Notes: generated by a model not told the origin, from the sequence alone. Shown: positions 33,549-43,239, numbered from the stretch's first letter. The stretch: 64,000 nt of DNA from Chitinophaga sp. Cy-1792 (GCF_011752935.1 NZ_VWWO01000003.1:62001-126000), one strand, 5' to 3'. Numbers and translations: made by a program.

Positions 33549-35132
33549 TTAATACCATCTGTCTGTGGAGATACCAGCCAATTGCTCCTGTAATGCGGCG
33601 TCGGCGCTGCCATCAACGAATGATCCTGTTTTTACACTTGGATATATATCCTCGAAAGTTTTCACGGTATTCATAAATACCCTGCGGTACATATGATTTC
33701 TGCTCACTTCATGCGGCTCCGGCAAACCTGCTGCGGCAGCCAGTTCAATCGCACTTTCAACGGTATCTCTGTGGTAGTTGGCTACCCGTTGTTTTTTATC
33801 AGCTACCACCAGGCCTTCCATTAACCATTTATCCTGTGTAGCCACACCGGTAGGACAGGTATTGGTATTACAGAGCAGCGCCTGGATACAGCCAATGGCC
33901 ATCATCATGGCGCGGGCGCTGTTGCAGGTGTCTGCTCCCAGCGACATAGCACGCAGGATATGGAAGCCGGTCATAATTTTTCCGGAAGCTATCAGGCGGA
34001 TATCTTTACGGATATTAAAACCTTTCAGCGTATCGTGTACAAATGCAAGTCCATCTAACATAGGCATACCAACTGAATTGGAGAATTCAGGCGGAGCGGC
34101 GCCGGTACCACCTTCACCGCCATCTATCGTAATAAAATCCGGGTAGATATTGGTAGCAATCATTGCTTTACAAATCGCGTAAAACTCTGTAGGCTGGCCA
34201 ATACACAATTTAAATCCTACAGGTTTTCCTTTACACAGTTCACGCATTCTGCCAATAAACAGCATCATTTCTTTGGGGCTGCCAAAAGCAGTGTGGTAAG
34301 GAGGGGAGAATACGGTAGTGCCTGGGGTTACATGTCTGATGGCGGCAATTTCCGGTGTGTTTTTAGATGCCGGCAGAATACCCCCATGGCCAGGCTTGGC
34401 ACCCTGTGATATTTTCAGCTCCACCATTTTGATATTCGGGAGTGCACATTTTTCTGCAAATAATTCATCCGAGAAGTTACCATGTTCATCTCTGCAGCCA
34501 AAATAACCGGTCCCTATCTGCCAGATAATATCACCGCCATGTTTGAGATGAAAATCACTGATACCACCTTCTCCGGTGTTATGGGCGAAGTTGCCGATTT
34601 TGGCGCCGGCATTCAGGGCCTCTACGGCGTTCGAACTCAGTGAACCATAACTCATGGCGCTCACGTTGAAAATACTGGCGCTATAGGGCTGTAAACAGTC
34701 TTTACCGCCAAAGGTCACACGTGGGTCCTTGTCCATTTTATCGAATGACTTAGGCTGGATAGAGTGTGCCATCCATTCATACCCTTCCGCATATACGTTG
34801 AACTGGGTGCCGAAAGGCTGGGAGTCCAGCTCTCTTTTGGCACGCTGGTAAACCGTAGAACGATCGATGCGGTTAATAGGACGCCCGTCGATATCACTTT
34901 CTACAAAATACTGATGCACTTTAGGGCGCATTGCCTCCATCCAGTAACGCATACGGCCAACTACAGGGTAATTCCTGATAATCGCATGTTTGGTTTGCAG
35001 CATATCCATCATGCCCATTATAATAACTGGAATCAGCAGTACCAGCAGCCACCAGATCCATGGAAATAAAAAGCCCAGCACTATTACAGCCAGTAAGCTA
35101 ACGACAGAGAAAGTAATAAATCCTTTTGCCAT
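33549..35132 (-). CDS. FMN-binding glutamate-synthase-family protein
   Basis: 527 residues. Two N-terminal transmembrane helices (about 1-45) precede the FMN-binding alpha/beta barrel of the glutamate synthase large subunit: N-F-A-H-N-T-G-E-G-G-I-S near 180, Q-G-A-K-P-G-H-G-G near 245, I-D-G-G-E-G-G-T-G-A-A-P near 345 and the Cys-rich C-N-T-N-C-P-T-G-V-A near 425 for the iron-sulfur cluster. The amidotransferase and C-terminal domains of full GltB are missing, as in the archaeal-type GltB-like group. Electron partner and substrate are unknown; the membrane helices are a common feature of this bacterial group. It is transcribed divergently from GH20. Confidence 0.9.
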   Translation of the reverse strand: MAKGFITFSVVSLLAVIVLGFLFPWIWWLLVLLIPVIIMGMMDMLQTKHAIIRNYPVVGRMRYWMEAMRPKVHQYFVESDIDGRPINRIDRSTVYQRAKRELDSQPFGTQFNVYAEGYEWMAHSIQPKSFDKMDKDPRVTFGGKDCLQPYSASIFNVSAMSYGSLSSNAVEALNAGAKIGNFAHNTGEGGISDFHLKHGGDIIWQIGTGYFGCRDEHGNFSDELFAEKCALPNIKMVELKISQGAKPGHGGILPASKNTPEIAAIRHVTPGTTVFSPPYHTAFGSPKEMMLFIGRMRELCKGKPVGFKLCIGQPTEFYAICKAMIATNIYPDFITIDGGEGGTGAAPPEFSNSVGMPMLDGLAFVHDTLKGFNIRKDIRLIASGKIMTGFHILRAMSLGADTCNSARAMMMAIGCIQALLCNTNTCPTGVATQDKWLMEGLVVADKKQRVANYHRDTVESAIELAAAAGLPEPHEVSRNHMYRRVFMNTVKTFEDIYPSVKTGSFVDGSADAALQEQLAGISTDRWY

Positions 35133-35610
35133 ATCTAAACAGGTATTTTACATAGAAGTGTATCTAAATATAAAGATTATAATCCGTTTTGGTGCAAAGC
35201 GGATGCAGTGGAAACTTTCAGTTTTACAATCGCTTTGGGTAATAGTGTACCGCCAGTATGCAGATGATGTTCTGCAGCGCTTTGCACAAACAATCCCCGG
35301 TCGCCTTCGGCGACCGGGGATTGTTTGTAATTATCCGCCCGCCGGAGGCGGGCGGATAATTACAAACAAAAGAATAAATGTTGGACATCTAACTAGAAAA
35401 GAAAACCTGCAAATACTGCAAAAAACATATTTCATTTTTTCGCAACGTTTGCAAATATGCCCCGAAGTGATTATATTACAACGCGCCGGCAATTCAGCCG
35501 GAAGGCCATCAACCAGAAGATAATATGCCATTATTACTTATACCAGGAGCGCCCCGTCTTTGTAGCTGTGGAAAAAACCATTTTAAGATCTTACATAATT
35601 CATCCAACAA
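35133..35610. other. Divergent intergenic region with hairpin element
   Basis: 478 bases between the FMN protein (minus) and GH20 (plus). It contains the double hairpin at 35286-35369 and a weak operator-like GCAACGTTTGC (35442-35452), which is one base short of the LacI core. Promoters for the two genes must lie here but no clear TAnnTTTG box is seen. No gene is apparent. Confidence 0.55.
35286..35369. repeat. Paired triloop hairpin element, copy 2
   Basis: Hairpin A (35286-35328) has a perfect 20-bp stem with loop TTC; hairpin B (35321-35369) has a perfect 23-bp stem with loop GGA. They share TTGTTTGT (35321-35328), which can pair with ACAAACAA at either end. Loop-proximal bases are GCC...GGC in both. 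It lies in the divergent gap before GH20. Confidence 0.85.
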
Positions 35611-38217
35611 ATGAGGTTTAATCATTTAAGTAAACTGGTAGTAGCTCCAATGTTGATGGCAGCTGCATCCATGAACGTTCATGCCCAGGAAAACTCCGCC
35701 TACGACGTTGCAAAACTGAAATCCAGCTGGGAAGTAGTTGAAAATAACTACCAGGGAAAAGCCCAGTTCCTCTCTTCATTTACCTTTATTAACACCGGAA
35801 ATAAACCCTTTCCTACCAAGGACTGGCAGCTTTATTTCAACTTCGTAAGAATGGTGAAAGGAGGAGAGCTGCCCGGCAATATCAAAGTGGAACACGTCAA
35901 CGGAGACCTTTACAGAATCACGCCCACGGCAGATTTTAAAGGCATCGCTCCCGGCGACTCCCTCAAAGTGAACATGACCGGCGACGCCTGGGCTGTAAAC
36001 TTTACAGACGCACCCTCAGGGCTATACGTAGTCTGGAACCAGCAACCTGCAAAAGGCCTCGCTATCAAAGATTACAGCATCCGCCCTTCTGTTACTGCAA
36101 AACAACTGATGCGTTACCCCGGCGATAAAAGTGCCGTGATAACCGCCGGACATATATTTAAACAGAATGCAGGCACAAAAGATATCCCGGTATCCCAGCT
36201 GCCTTTGGTTTTCCCTACCCCGGTATCTTACAACGCTACCGGCGGTAACCTTGTTCTGGATGCATTCCCGGAAATCAAGGCCGATCCTGAATTGGCCGAA
36301 AGTGCTAAATTCCTCAACAATGAGTTGATAACGTTGATGGGCAAACGTGCGACAGGTAAAGTGGTGATCAATTTCAAACGGGACGAATCCCTGGTATCTT
36401 CCGGATACAAACTGGAAGTAACACCACAAGGTGTTACCATCAGCGCCGCTGACGAAGCTGGCGCGTTTTACGGTATTCAGTCCCTGAAAGCCCTGATATC
36501 ACCTGCCGCATGGGCCGGAGTGCAGAAATCTATCAGCATCCCGGCCGTGCAGGTGAACGATTTCCCACGATTCGGGTATCGTGCATTCATGCTCGACATC
36601 GCACGTAATTTCCACAATAAAAAAGATGTACTCCGCCTCCTCGATGTAATGGCGCAGTATAAACTCAACGTCCTCCACTTCCACTTTAGTGATGATGAAG
36701 GATGGAGACTGGAAATCCCAGGCCTGCCTGAACTCACCGAAGTAGGCGCCAGAAGAGGACATACTCCTGATTTCAAATCCATGCTGCCACCAAGCTACGG
36801 CTCAGGCCCTGATAGCACCAATGCTGCCGGTACCGGGCATTTCAGCAGGGCAGATTTTATTGAAGTCCTGAAGTATGCCACTGCACGTCATATCAGCGTA
36901 TTACCGGAAATAGAAAGCCCGGGCCACGCACGCGCTGCTGTACAGTCTATGAGAGTACGCTACGACCGCCTTATGGCACAAGGCAAACAGAAAGAAGCAG
37001 AAGAATACCTGCTCTCCGATGTAAATGATAAATCTCAATACCACTCTGTTCAATACTGGAACGACAACGTCATGAACGTTGCGCTGCCTTCTGTTTACCA
37101 CTTCCTCGATAAAGTAGTGGCTGAACTGCAATCCATGTACAAAGAAGCGGGTGCACCACTTACTGCTGTTCACATGGGCGGCGATGAAGTACCTAATGGT
37201 GTATTCCAGCAGTCACCTGCATGTATCGCATTGATGGAAAGTAATAAGGAGATCAAAAATGTAGATGATCTCTGGTATTACTACTACCGCAAAGTGAATA
37301 ACCTCCTCAAAGCACGCAGTCTGCAAACAGCAGGATGGGAAGAGGCAGGTATGCGAAAAACCACTATGGACGGACATCCTGCAAGTATTCCTAATCCTGA
37401 TTTTGCCAGGGATAACTTCCAGCTGAATGTATGGAACAATGTTATCGGCGGCGGACAGGAAGACCTGGCATACCGACTGGCCAATGCAGGTTATAAAGTG
37501 GCGCTGTCTGGTGTGAGTAACTTCTACTTCGATATGGCATATATGAAATCCTTCGATGAGCCTGGCTTCTACTGGGGTGGTTTTGTAGATATCGACAAAC
37601 CTTTCTACTTCATCCCTTACGATTATTATAAAAATTCTAAGGTAGATGGTAAAGGAGATCCTGTTACACCGCAGACATTTGCCGGTAAAGACAGACTCAC
37701 CGGTTTTGGTAAAGATAATATCGTAGGTATCCAGGGATTGCTCTGGAGCGAAACCGTTACCAATTCAGATCGTATGGAATATATGATCCTGCCTAAATTA
37801 CTGGGCCTCGCAGAAAGAGCATGGGCGCAGGATCCGGCATGGGCAACAGAGCCAGATCCAATGAAGGCAGATGAACTGTACAACAAGGCATGGAACGTAT
37901 TCGCCAATGTGGTGGGCAAACGTGAACTGCCACGCCTCGATCATTTCAACGGTGGTTATAACTATCGTATCCCTACGCCTGGTGCACAGGTAGAAGGTAG
38001 CGCGGTTAGCGCCAACGTTCAGTTCCCGGGTATGGTGATACGTTATACTACTAACGGTGAAGAGCCTACGCAGAAGAGTCCTGTTTATAACGGCCCTATC
38101 AATGCTGCCGGTAAAACAGTAAAACTGCGTGTATTCGATACCAGAGGCCGCAGCAGCAGAACCACTGCTGTGAAGGTTCCTGTGCCACAGGAGCAACTGA
38201 GAAATAACAAGAACTAA
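35611..38217 (+). CDS. GH20 beta-N-acetylhexosaminidase (exported)
   Basis: 868 residues with a signal peptide (cleavage near HAQ). Four regions appear: a CHB_HEX-type N-terminal carbohydrate-binding domain (about 25-165), the GH20b domain (about 185-325), the GH20 catalytic TIM barrel (about 325-780) with the catalytic pair in H-M-G-G-D-E-V near residue 525, and a C-terminal FN3-like CHB_HEX_C domain (about 795-860, with T-T-N-G-E-E-P-T). It removes terminal GlcNAc or GalNAc from chitin oligosaccharides or glycoproteins. It is the only hexosaminidase in the window; there is no SusC/D pair. Confidence 0.95.
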   Translation: MRFNHLSKLVVAPMLMAAASMNVHAQENSAYDVAKLKSSWEVVENNYQGKAQFLSSFTFINTGNKPFPTKDWQLYFNFVRMVKGGELPGNIKVEHVNGDLYRITPTADFKGIAPGDSLKVNMTGDAWAVNFTDAPSGLYVVWNQQPAKGLAIKDYSIRPSVTAKQLMRYPGDKSAVITAGHIFKQNAGTKDIPVSQLPLVFPTPVSYNATGGNLVLDAFPEIKADPELAESAKFLNNELITLMGKRATGKVVINFKRDESLVSSGYKLEVTPQGVTISAADEAGAFYGIQSLKALISPAAWAGVQKSISIPAVQVNDFPRFGYRAFMLDIARNFHNKKDVLRLLDVMAQYKLNVLHFHFSDDEGWRLEIPGLPELTEVGARRGHTPDFKSMLPPSYGSGPDSTNAAGTGHFSRADFIEVLKYATARHISVLPEIESPGHARAAVQSMRVRYDRLMAQGKQKEAEEYLLSDVNDKSQYHSVQYWNDNVMNVALPSVYHFLDKVVAELQSMYKEAGAPLTAVHMGGDEVPNGVFQQSPACIALMESNKEIKNVDDLWYYYYRKVNNLLKARSLQTAGWEEAGMRKTTMDGHPASIPNPDFARDNFQLNVWNNVIGGGQEDLAYRLANAGYKVALSGVSNFYFDMAYMKSFDEPGFYWGGFVDIDKPFYFIPYDYYKNSKVDGKGDPVTPQTFAGKDRLTGFGKDNIVGIQGLLWSETVTNSDRMEYMILPKLLGLAERAWAQDPAWATEPDPMKADELYNKAWNVFANVVGKRELPRLDHFNGGYNYRIPTPGAQVEGSAVSANVQFPGMVIRYTTNGEEPTQKSPVYNGPINAAGKTVKLRVFDTRGRSSRTTAVKVPVPQEQLRNNKN

Positions 38218-38237
38218 TGTAAAAATACCACTCATCA

Positions 38238-38274
38238 AAAAAAGCCTTCTCTACGCAGTAGAGAAGGCTTTTTT
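38238..38274. terminator. Intrinsic terminator with GCA triloop and TCTCTAC core
   Basis: AAAAAAGCCTTCTCTAC pairs with its complement around a GCA triloop (17-bp stem), with a T-run on the right. The TCTCTAC-NNN-GTAGAGA core matches those of the 18103 and 21383 terminators although the outer stems differ. Confidence 0.85.
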
Positions 38275-38309
38275 GCTTTTATCTGCAAAGGTTGTTTTGT
38301 ATTTTGTTG

Positions 38310-40508
38310 ATGAACCCAAACGTTACTACCGTGTTCCGTATTCCACGTATGATTTGCCTGTTGTTGCTGCTGCCGGTATTGCTTGCTGCACAGAAGAAAA
38401 ACGAAGCCTATAAACTCTTTATTACCCGGGCAACATCGCCGATAAAGATCGATGGTATCATCGATGAAGCTGCCTGGAAACAGGCTGCTGTGGCAAAGGA
38501 TTTTCATATGGTGCTGCCGATGGATACCAGCGCTGCAAAGCTTCGCACGGAAGTACGCATGTTGTACGATCAGCAACGTATTTACATCCTCGTGGAAAAC
38601 TATACTACCGGTAACGGCCCTTATATGGTGGAATCGCTACGCCGCGATTTTGCTTTTCTGAAGAATGATAACTTTATCTTTTTCATGGACCCCTTCGAAG
38701 ACCAGACCAACGGCTTCTCTTTCGGCGCAAACGCCGCAGGAGCCCAGTGGGATGGCACCATGTATGAAGGCGGTAAAGTGGACCTGAGCTGGGACAATAA
38801 GTGGGTATCTGCCGTAAAAAACTACCCGGATAAATGGGTATTTGAAGCTGCTATTCCTTTTAAAACCATCCGATATAAAAAAGGCATCACCCAATGGGGA
38901 ATAAATTTCAGCCGCAACGACCTGAAGACAACGGAGAAGTCGGCATGGGCGCCTGTTCCGCGACAATTCCCTACCGCATCACTGGCGTATACCGGTACCT
39001 TGCAATGGGATAGCGCACCACCTCCGGCAGGCCCGAATATTTCTATCATTCCTTACCTCCTTGGAGGGGTGAATAAAAATTATGAAACCGGCGGAAAAGC
39101 AGGCTGGCGGCATGATGCAGGGCTGGATGCAAAAATCGGTATCACCTCCAGTCTAAACCTCGACCTGACGGTAAATCCTGATTTCTCGCAGGTAGATGTG
39201 GATAAGCAGGTGACCAACCTCGACCGGTTCGAACTTTTCTTCCCTGAAAAGAGGCAGTTTTTCCTCGAAAATGGCGACCAGTTTACCAACTTTGGCTATA
39301 GCACTATCCGGCCGTTTTTTAGTCGTCGTATAGGCCTTGGCGTGCCCATTCTGTTTGGTGCCCGGTTAAGCGGGAAGCTCAATAAAGACTGGCGGCTTGG
39401 ACTGATGAACATGCAGACGGACAGCAAGGCAGATATTGGTTTGCCGGCGCAGAATTTTACAGTGGCAGCCCTGCAACGCAGAATATTTTCCAGGTCTAAT
39501 TTCGGGTTCATTTTTATCAATAAGGAATCGATGAATTACCATCCGGACCTGGAGGCAAATAAGCCACTGTATTCGCAGTACAATAGGAATATGGGACTGG
39601 AATACAATCTGGCGTCTTCCAATAATTTCTGGACAGGAAAAGCGTTGTTGTTAAAATCGTATAGTCCTGACCGTAGGGGAGATGATATGGTACATGCGGC
39701 GAACCTGCAATATACCAGCCGCGTTTGGAGTATCGGCTGGCAGCATGAATATGTAGGAAAGAACTATAACGCGGAAGTGGGCTATGTACCGCGACAGGGA
39801 TATATAAAGATAGCGCCGCAGGCTACCAGGCTGTTTTTCCCGGTGTCGGGGCCGGTGTTGAGCCATGGGCCGCAGGTGACGAGTACCTGGTATATGGATG
39901 AACACTTCACCCGTACCGATAACGAAACCGTGCTGAATTATGGTTTCGTATTCCGCAAACGTAATACCCTCAATATCTGGGGTACTAATACCTACGTGCG
40001 TTTACTGCAGCCTTTTGACCCGACCAATACCGGGAAAGACAGTCTGCCGATCGGTAGTACCAACAGCTGGAATACAGTAGGAGTGGATTATGTAAGTAAG
40101 CCGCAACAATTATTTACCTACGCGTTTTCTGCCCGCTATGGTGGGTATTATGCAGATGGTAACCGGTTTATGTTTAATACAGAATTAGGTTACAGATTCC
40201 AGCCATATGTGAGTATTGCGCTGAGTGCCAATTACAATGATATCAAGCTGGGTAAGCCCTGGGGCGATAATTCCTTCTGGCTGGTAGGGCCACGCCTGGA
40301 TGTAACGATGACGAATACCCTGTTTTTTACCGGCTTCATGCAATATAACCAGCAACAGAAGAATATTAACCTGAATACACGTTTTCAGTGGCGTTACAGA
40401 CCTGCTTCCGACCTCTTTATCGTATATACAGACAACTATCTGCCGGAGCCGTTATATGTGCGGAACCGCGCACTGGTGCTGAAGCTGGTGTATTGGTTTA
40501 ATATTTAA
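38310..40508 (+). CDS. CBM9-like/DUF5916 outer-membrane beta-barrel protein
   Basis: The ATG at 38310 gives a signal peptide (M-N-P-N-V-T-T-V-F-R-I-P, then a hydrophobic run ending L-L-A-A-Q); an upstream TTG would add only six residues. The N-terminal 180 residues have a CBM9-like domain (A-T-S-P-I-K-I-D-G-I-I-D-E-A-A-W). The rest is the DUF5916 domain: P-E-K-R-Q-F-F-L-E-N near residue 320, followed by many alternating strands of an outer-membrane barrel. The function is unknown; the combination is widespread in Bacteroidota and in other lineages. It is followed by a 395-base gap. Confidence 0.85.
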   Translation: MNPNVTTVFRIPRMICLLLLLPVLLAAQKKNEAYKLFITRATSPIKIDGIIDEAAWKQAAVAKDFHMVLPMDTSAAKLRTEVRMLYDQQRIYILVENYTTGNGPYMVESLRRDFAFLKNDNFIFFMDPFEDQTNGFSFGANAAGAQWDGTMYEGGKVDLSWDNKWVSAVKNYPDKWVFEAAIPFKTIRYKKGITQWGINFSRNDLKTTEKSAWAPVPRQFPTASLAYTGTLQWDSAPPPAGPNISIIPYLLGGVNKNYETGGKAGWRHDAGLDAKIGITSSLNLDLTVNPDFSQVDVDKQVTNLDRFELFFPEKRQFFLENGDQFTNFGYSTIRPFFSRRIGLGVPILFGARLSGKLNKDWRLGLMNMQTDSKADIGLPAQNFTVAALQRRIFSRSNFGFIFINKESMNYHPDLEANKPLYSQYNRNMGLEYNLASSNNFWTGKALLLKSYSPDRRGDDMVHAANLQYTSRVWSIGWQHEYVGKNYNAEVGYVPRQGYIKIAPQATRLFFPVSGPVLSHGPQVTSTWYMDEHFTRTDNETVLNYGFVFRKRNTLNIWGTNTYVRLLQPFDPTNTGKDSLPIGSTNSWNTVGVDYVSKPQQLFTYAFSARYGGYYADGNRFMFNTELGYRFQPYVSIALSANYNDIKLGKPWGDNSFWLVGPRLDVTMTNTLFFTGFMQYNQQQKNINLNTRFQWRYRPASDLFIVYTDNYLPEPLYVRNRALVLKLVYWFNI

Positions 40509-40903
40509 TACCCGGTTTATATCTCTATATAAAATGTCAGCTGTGCAAAATTATGCACTGAAAAGGGGCAATTTTCCTGGTTCTCCTATACTGCTTTCTA
40601 TGCAGGTACAGTGAATAAATTGACATATGTCAGTTATCCTAACTAAAATTTAATTTGTTAATCAGGTAGGCGTTAAGATCTAATTAACATTTCCACCATT
40701 CCGGCACGTTAATATTGTGTTATGAATCGCGGTTAAGATTCCCCTGTGCCATATTAGCATTGGGCTACGTAAAGTTTTCATTTACTATCGTTGTGAATAC
40801 AAGCCCCCTGTGGTGTCTACCATGGGGATTTTTTATTGCGATTAACAGCTGAATAACATATGCTTAACTCCCTCCGTTCACCATTGATTTTATTATTGTA
40901 ATA
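40509..40903. other. Gap after the DUF5916 gene with a terminator
   Basis: No gene is apparent. A terminator-like hairpin with a T-run lies at 40803-40836. Upstream are A/T-rich runs (CATTTACTATCGTTG, 40778-40795 region) that resemble a promoter but lack TAnnTTTG. Confidence 0.5.
40803..40836 (+). terminator. Terminator-like hairpin
   Basis: CCCC and GGGG close a bulged stem (TGTGG / CCA inner part), followed by ATTTTTTATT. It is 300 bases after the DUF5916 stop, so it ends a long 3' leader or a small separate transcript. Confidence 0.6.
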
Positions 40904-42268
40904 ATGATATTACCATATCCCCCGATACCCCGCTGGCCTGTTATTACAGGCATTATCCTTATGGTTTTATGGAGCAGTGGCCAGGCATGGTCACAGGAAG
41001 CGCATATCATTACCCGTGTAGCAGGTGCCCGCACCGGTCATAAGATTACAGTGGCTTATTGGAGTAATCCAGGCATATCAGCTGTAACCAGCGTGGATAC
41101 TGTTTTAGCAAAAGATTCTGTCCCTTTGTTTTTACCTGTTACTGCACGCGAATTATTTTTTTATATAGATGCCGGTAGCGGGAATATTTTTTATGGTATG
41201 ACATCGGCGGGGGAAAAGTTGGAGATTAATTTTAAGGAAGATACCATTCTGTTTAGCGGACCTAATGCTGCTACCTGTCGCCTGATCTATTTGCTGAAAC
41301 AACAGGAACGTCGTACCAGGATGGGTTTGCAGGCTACTGCAACCTGGCTGCCCCAACAGATCAAAGCCTGGCAGCAACTGTTGAAAAACGACGATCAACT
41401 ATTGTTACAATACAAAGACAGCCTCTCTCCGAATACTTATTCCATTGTAAAAGCGGATGCGCAGGGTGGTATTGCGTCAAAAATACTGAGCATCTACCAG
41501 GATGCCGATCCGGACCAGCAGGAAGCGATCTATGTTCATACAGTTAGTCCGGCTTTACCTGCATTGGAAATTAACGAGTTAACCACTAAGTCGGTACGCC
41601 TGCTGGATTACCTGGTAGATAAAGCCCAGTCGGACTATCACCGGGCTATGCATATGCCCTGTACGGACGAGGCGGTGTATAACTGGTTGAAAATGCATTA
41701 TAACGGTATTGTACAGGAGAAGTTGCTGGCGCACCAGCTGTTAATGGCTTTTGCCAATGGCGGACAGCAGGAGGAAATGGAGAAATGTGCCCGTGATTAT
41801 TTGTCTTTTGTGCAGTCGGATGTCTGTAAACTGGCCGTACAGGTGCCTTACAACCGATTGAAACGTGGTATCAGACGTGGCTTGCCGGCACCGGATTTCA
41901 GCCTGCCCGACTTCAGCGGGCATACTGTTTCGCTAAACCAGTTCGAGGGAAAGGTGGTGCTGCTGCACTTCTGTTCTGATGACGATGAGCTGATGCCAAC
42001 GCTGGATGAAATCAGTAAATGTTTTGACAAAGCGCAGGTGGCCTTCCTGCATATTGGCATGAAACCCTATACCATAAAGGGAAATGGTACCCAGCTATAT
42101 CCCGGAGACCAGTTTAGCCTGATGGAGCAGCGGTACAACGTCAGCAGCTGCCCCACATTAATTGTCATTAACCGCCACGGCTATATTTTCGCAGTAAAAC
42201 CCCCGGACCCCGCAATGGACTACGGTAACGCCCTAACGAATATAATTTACGAAGCATTGCAGCAATAA
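40904..42268 (+). CDS. Exported thioredoxin-fold protein without CxxC
   Basis: 454 residues. After a signal sequence (about 1-30) comes a DUF4369-like N-terminal part, a helical linker and a C-terminal TlpA/AhpC-TSA domain (about 320-454) with L-P-A-P-D-F-S-L-P-D-F, V-V-L-L-H-F, and the cis-Pro motif S-C-P-T. Where the redox C-x-x-C normally follows the first strand the sequence reads F-C-S-D-D-D-E, so the second Cys is missing. The family is common in Bacteroidota as TlpA-like disulfide reductases; this copy probably lacks disulfide exchange by the standard route. The single Cys could still react with peroxides or thiols. Confidence 0.8.
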   Translation: MILPYPPIPRWPVITGIILMVLWSSGQAWSQEAHIITRVAGARTGHKITVAYWSNPGISAVTSVDTVLAKDSVPLFLPVTARELFFYIDAGSGNIFYGMTSAGEKLEINFKEDTILFSGPNAATCRLIYLLKQQERRTRMGLQATATWLPQQIKAWQQLLKNDDQLLLQYKDSLSPNTYSIVKADAQGGIASKILSIYQDADPDQQEAIYVHTVSPALPALEINELTTKSVRLLDYLVDKAQSDYHRAMHMPCTDEAVYNWLKMHYNGIVQEKLLAHQLLMAFANGGQQEEMEKCARDYLSFVQSDVCKLAVQVPYNRLKRGIRRGLPAPDFSLPDFSGHTVSLNQFEGKVVLLHFCSDDDELMPTLDEISKCFDKAQVAFLHIGMKPYTIKGNGTQLYPGDQFSLMEQRYNVSSCPTLIVINRHGYIFAVKPPDPAMDYGNALTNIIYEALQQ

Positions 42269-42501
42269 AAAAATTCTCCCCTGTGACCAGATTGCAGTGA
42301 AATGCGTTTATATTGCAGAACTCAGGATAACCGAAAGGACGCGACAGAAGCGCATACGCGCTGTTTATTTGCAGTTAGATTAGCAGAAGTCTATTTAAAT
42401 CATTACGATAATATTTACATTAAAATATATATATCGGAATCTTGGTTTAATACGCGCAATTTTAGTAAATTAATATTCACTCATCGTTAAGCCCCCCATC
42501 T

Positions 42502-42747
42502 ATGCCAAAGCGTTATTTTGATCGTCTACAGACCATTGATTACCTAATCAGGATCAAGGGTACCGGAAAGCCCGCTCAGTTAGCCAAGCGGCTTCGTATT
42601 TCAGAAAGAACACTCTATGAATTCCTCAAAATGATGAAGGAGTTAGGTGCTCCCATTGAATATGACCGGTATAAGGAAAGTTATTATTACTCGGAAAAAG
42701 GTGGTTTTAATATCAGGTTTACCAAAAACCTGGTCACCGCGAGCTAA
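42502..42747 (+). CDS. Small HTH DNA-binding protein
   Basis: 81 residues with an HTH_11-type helix-turn-helix (L-I-R-I-K-G-T-G-K-P-A-Q-L-A-K near residue 15, L-R-I-S-E-R-T-L-Y-E-F near 30) and a C-terminal basic/aromatic tail. The layout resembles the N-terminal half of YafY/DeoR-type regulators without the effector domain. It is a plausible stand-alone repressor or the remnant of a larger regulator. It lies 490 bases upstream of the LytTR gene; a working link is not shown. Confidence 0.7.
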   Translation: MPKRYFDRLQTIDYLIRIKGTGKPAQLAKRLRISERTLYEFLKMMKELGAPIEYDRYKESYYYSEKGGFNIRFTKNLVTAS

Positions 42748-42910
42748 TATCTTTTCCCTCTTCTGATTACAATCTGGTATTAATGGCCTGATTACTCCCC
42801 AGGAGTGACCCGACCCAGCATTTGCACCGTTAACACGGTGTTTCAGATGCCATCGTATCGTCCGGACTCAGCCCCGGATATACCGCATCTTTTGTGACAT
42901 CCATCTTTCC

Positions 42911-42951
42911 GGTGGACAGGGATACGCTTGTGTCCTTGTCCACCTTTTTTT
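42911..42951 (+). terminator. Intrinsic terminator after the small HTH gene
   Basis: GGTGGACAGGGATA pairs with TGTCCTTGTCCACC (two G-T pairs) and is followed by seven T. It ends the HTH transcript about 165 bases after its stop codon. Confidence 0.75.
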
Positions 42952-43133
42952 GTTGTTCTGTTTCTGTTAACATTGAATAAACATTTGACACTTTTTTTAG
43001 ACGGACATTTATAGTAGATAAAAAGTACACCATGTGCCATAACAGTTTTTATTGCGGTTTACTGGCGGCCAACAGTGACAATGTTCAAATTCTTTTTTTC
43101 ATAACGCGGTTTAGATTAGATTTTTGAATCTTC

Positions 43134-43168
43134 GCAGGTTTCTCTTTAGTCACCTGCTGTTTTTTTTA
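43134..43168 (+). terminator. Intrinsic terminator or attenuator upstream of LytTR
   Basis: GCAGGT and ACCTGC form a six-bp stem with a 12-base loop and are followed by TGTTTTTTTT. Only 71 bases separate it from the LytTR start, so it could be an attenuator. Confidence 0.6.
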
Positions 43169-43239
43169 AATTATTAAAATTACTAACCGATAACGCTTTT
43201 AAACTGCATCGCTATCTTAATAACTAATTCATCACCCAT

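Larger units (their letters stand above)
42748..43239. other. Gap with two terminators and folded segments
   Basis: No gene is convincing. After the small HTH gene, hairpins ACTCC/AGGAGT (about 42807-42817) and CACCG/CGGTG (about 42826-42841) occur, then the terminator at 42911-42951. A second terminator lies at 43134-43168 in front of the LytTR gene. Between them is an A/T-rich stretch with TTGACA (42985-42990). It might hold a small RNA or a leader with attenuation. Confidence 0.5.

Noticed and set aside
35442..35452. LacI-type operator before GH20
   Set aside because: GCAACGTTTGC lacks one base of the GCAAACGTTTGC core, so symmetry is broken. It is noted only as a weak candidate.
42302..42490. 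A 62-codon open frame between the thioredoxin-like and HTH genes
   Set aside because: No domain and biased composition in an A/T-rich stretch; no support as a gene.
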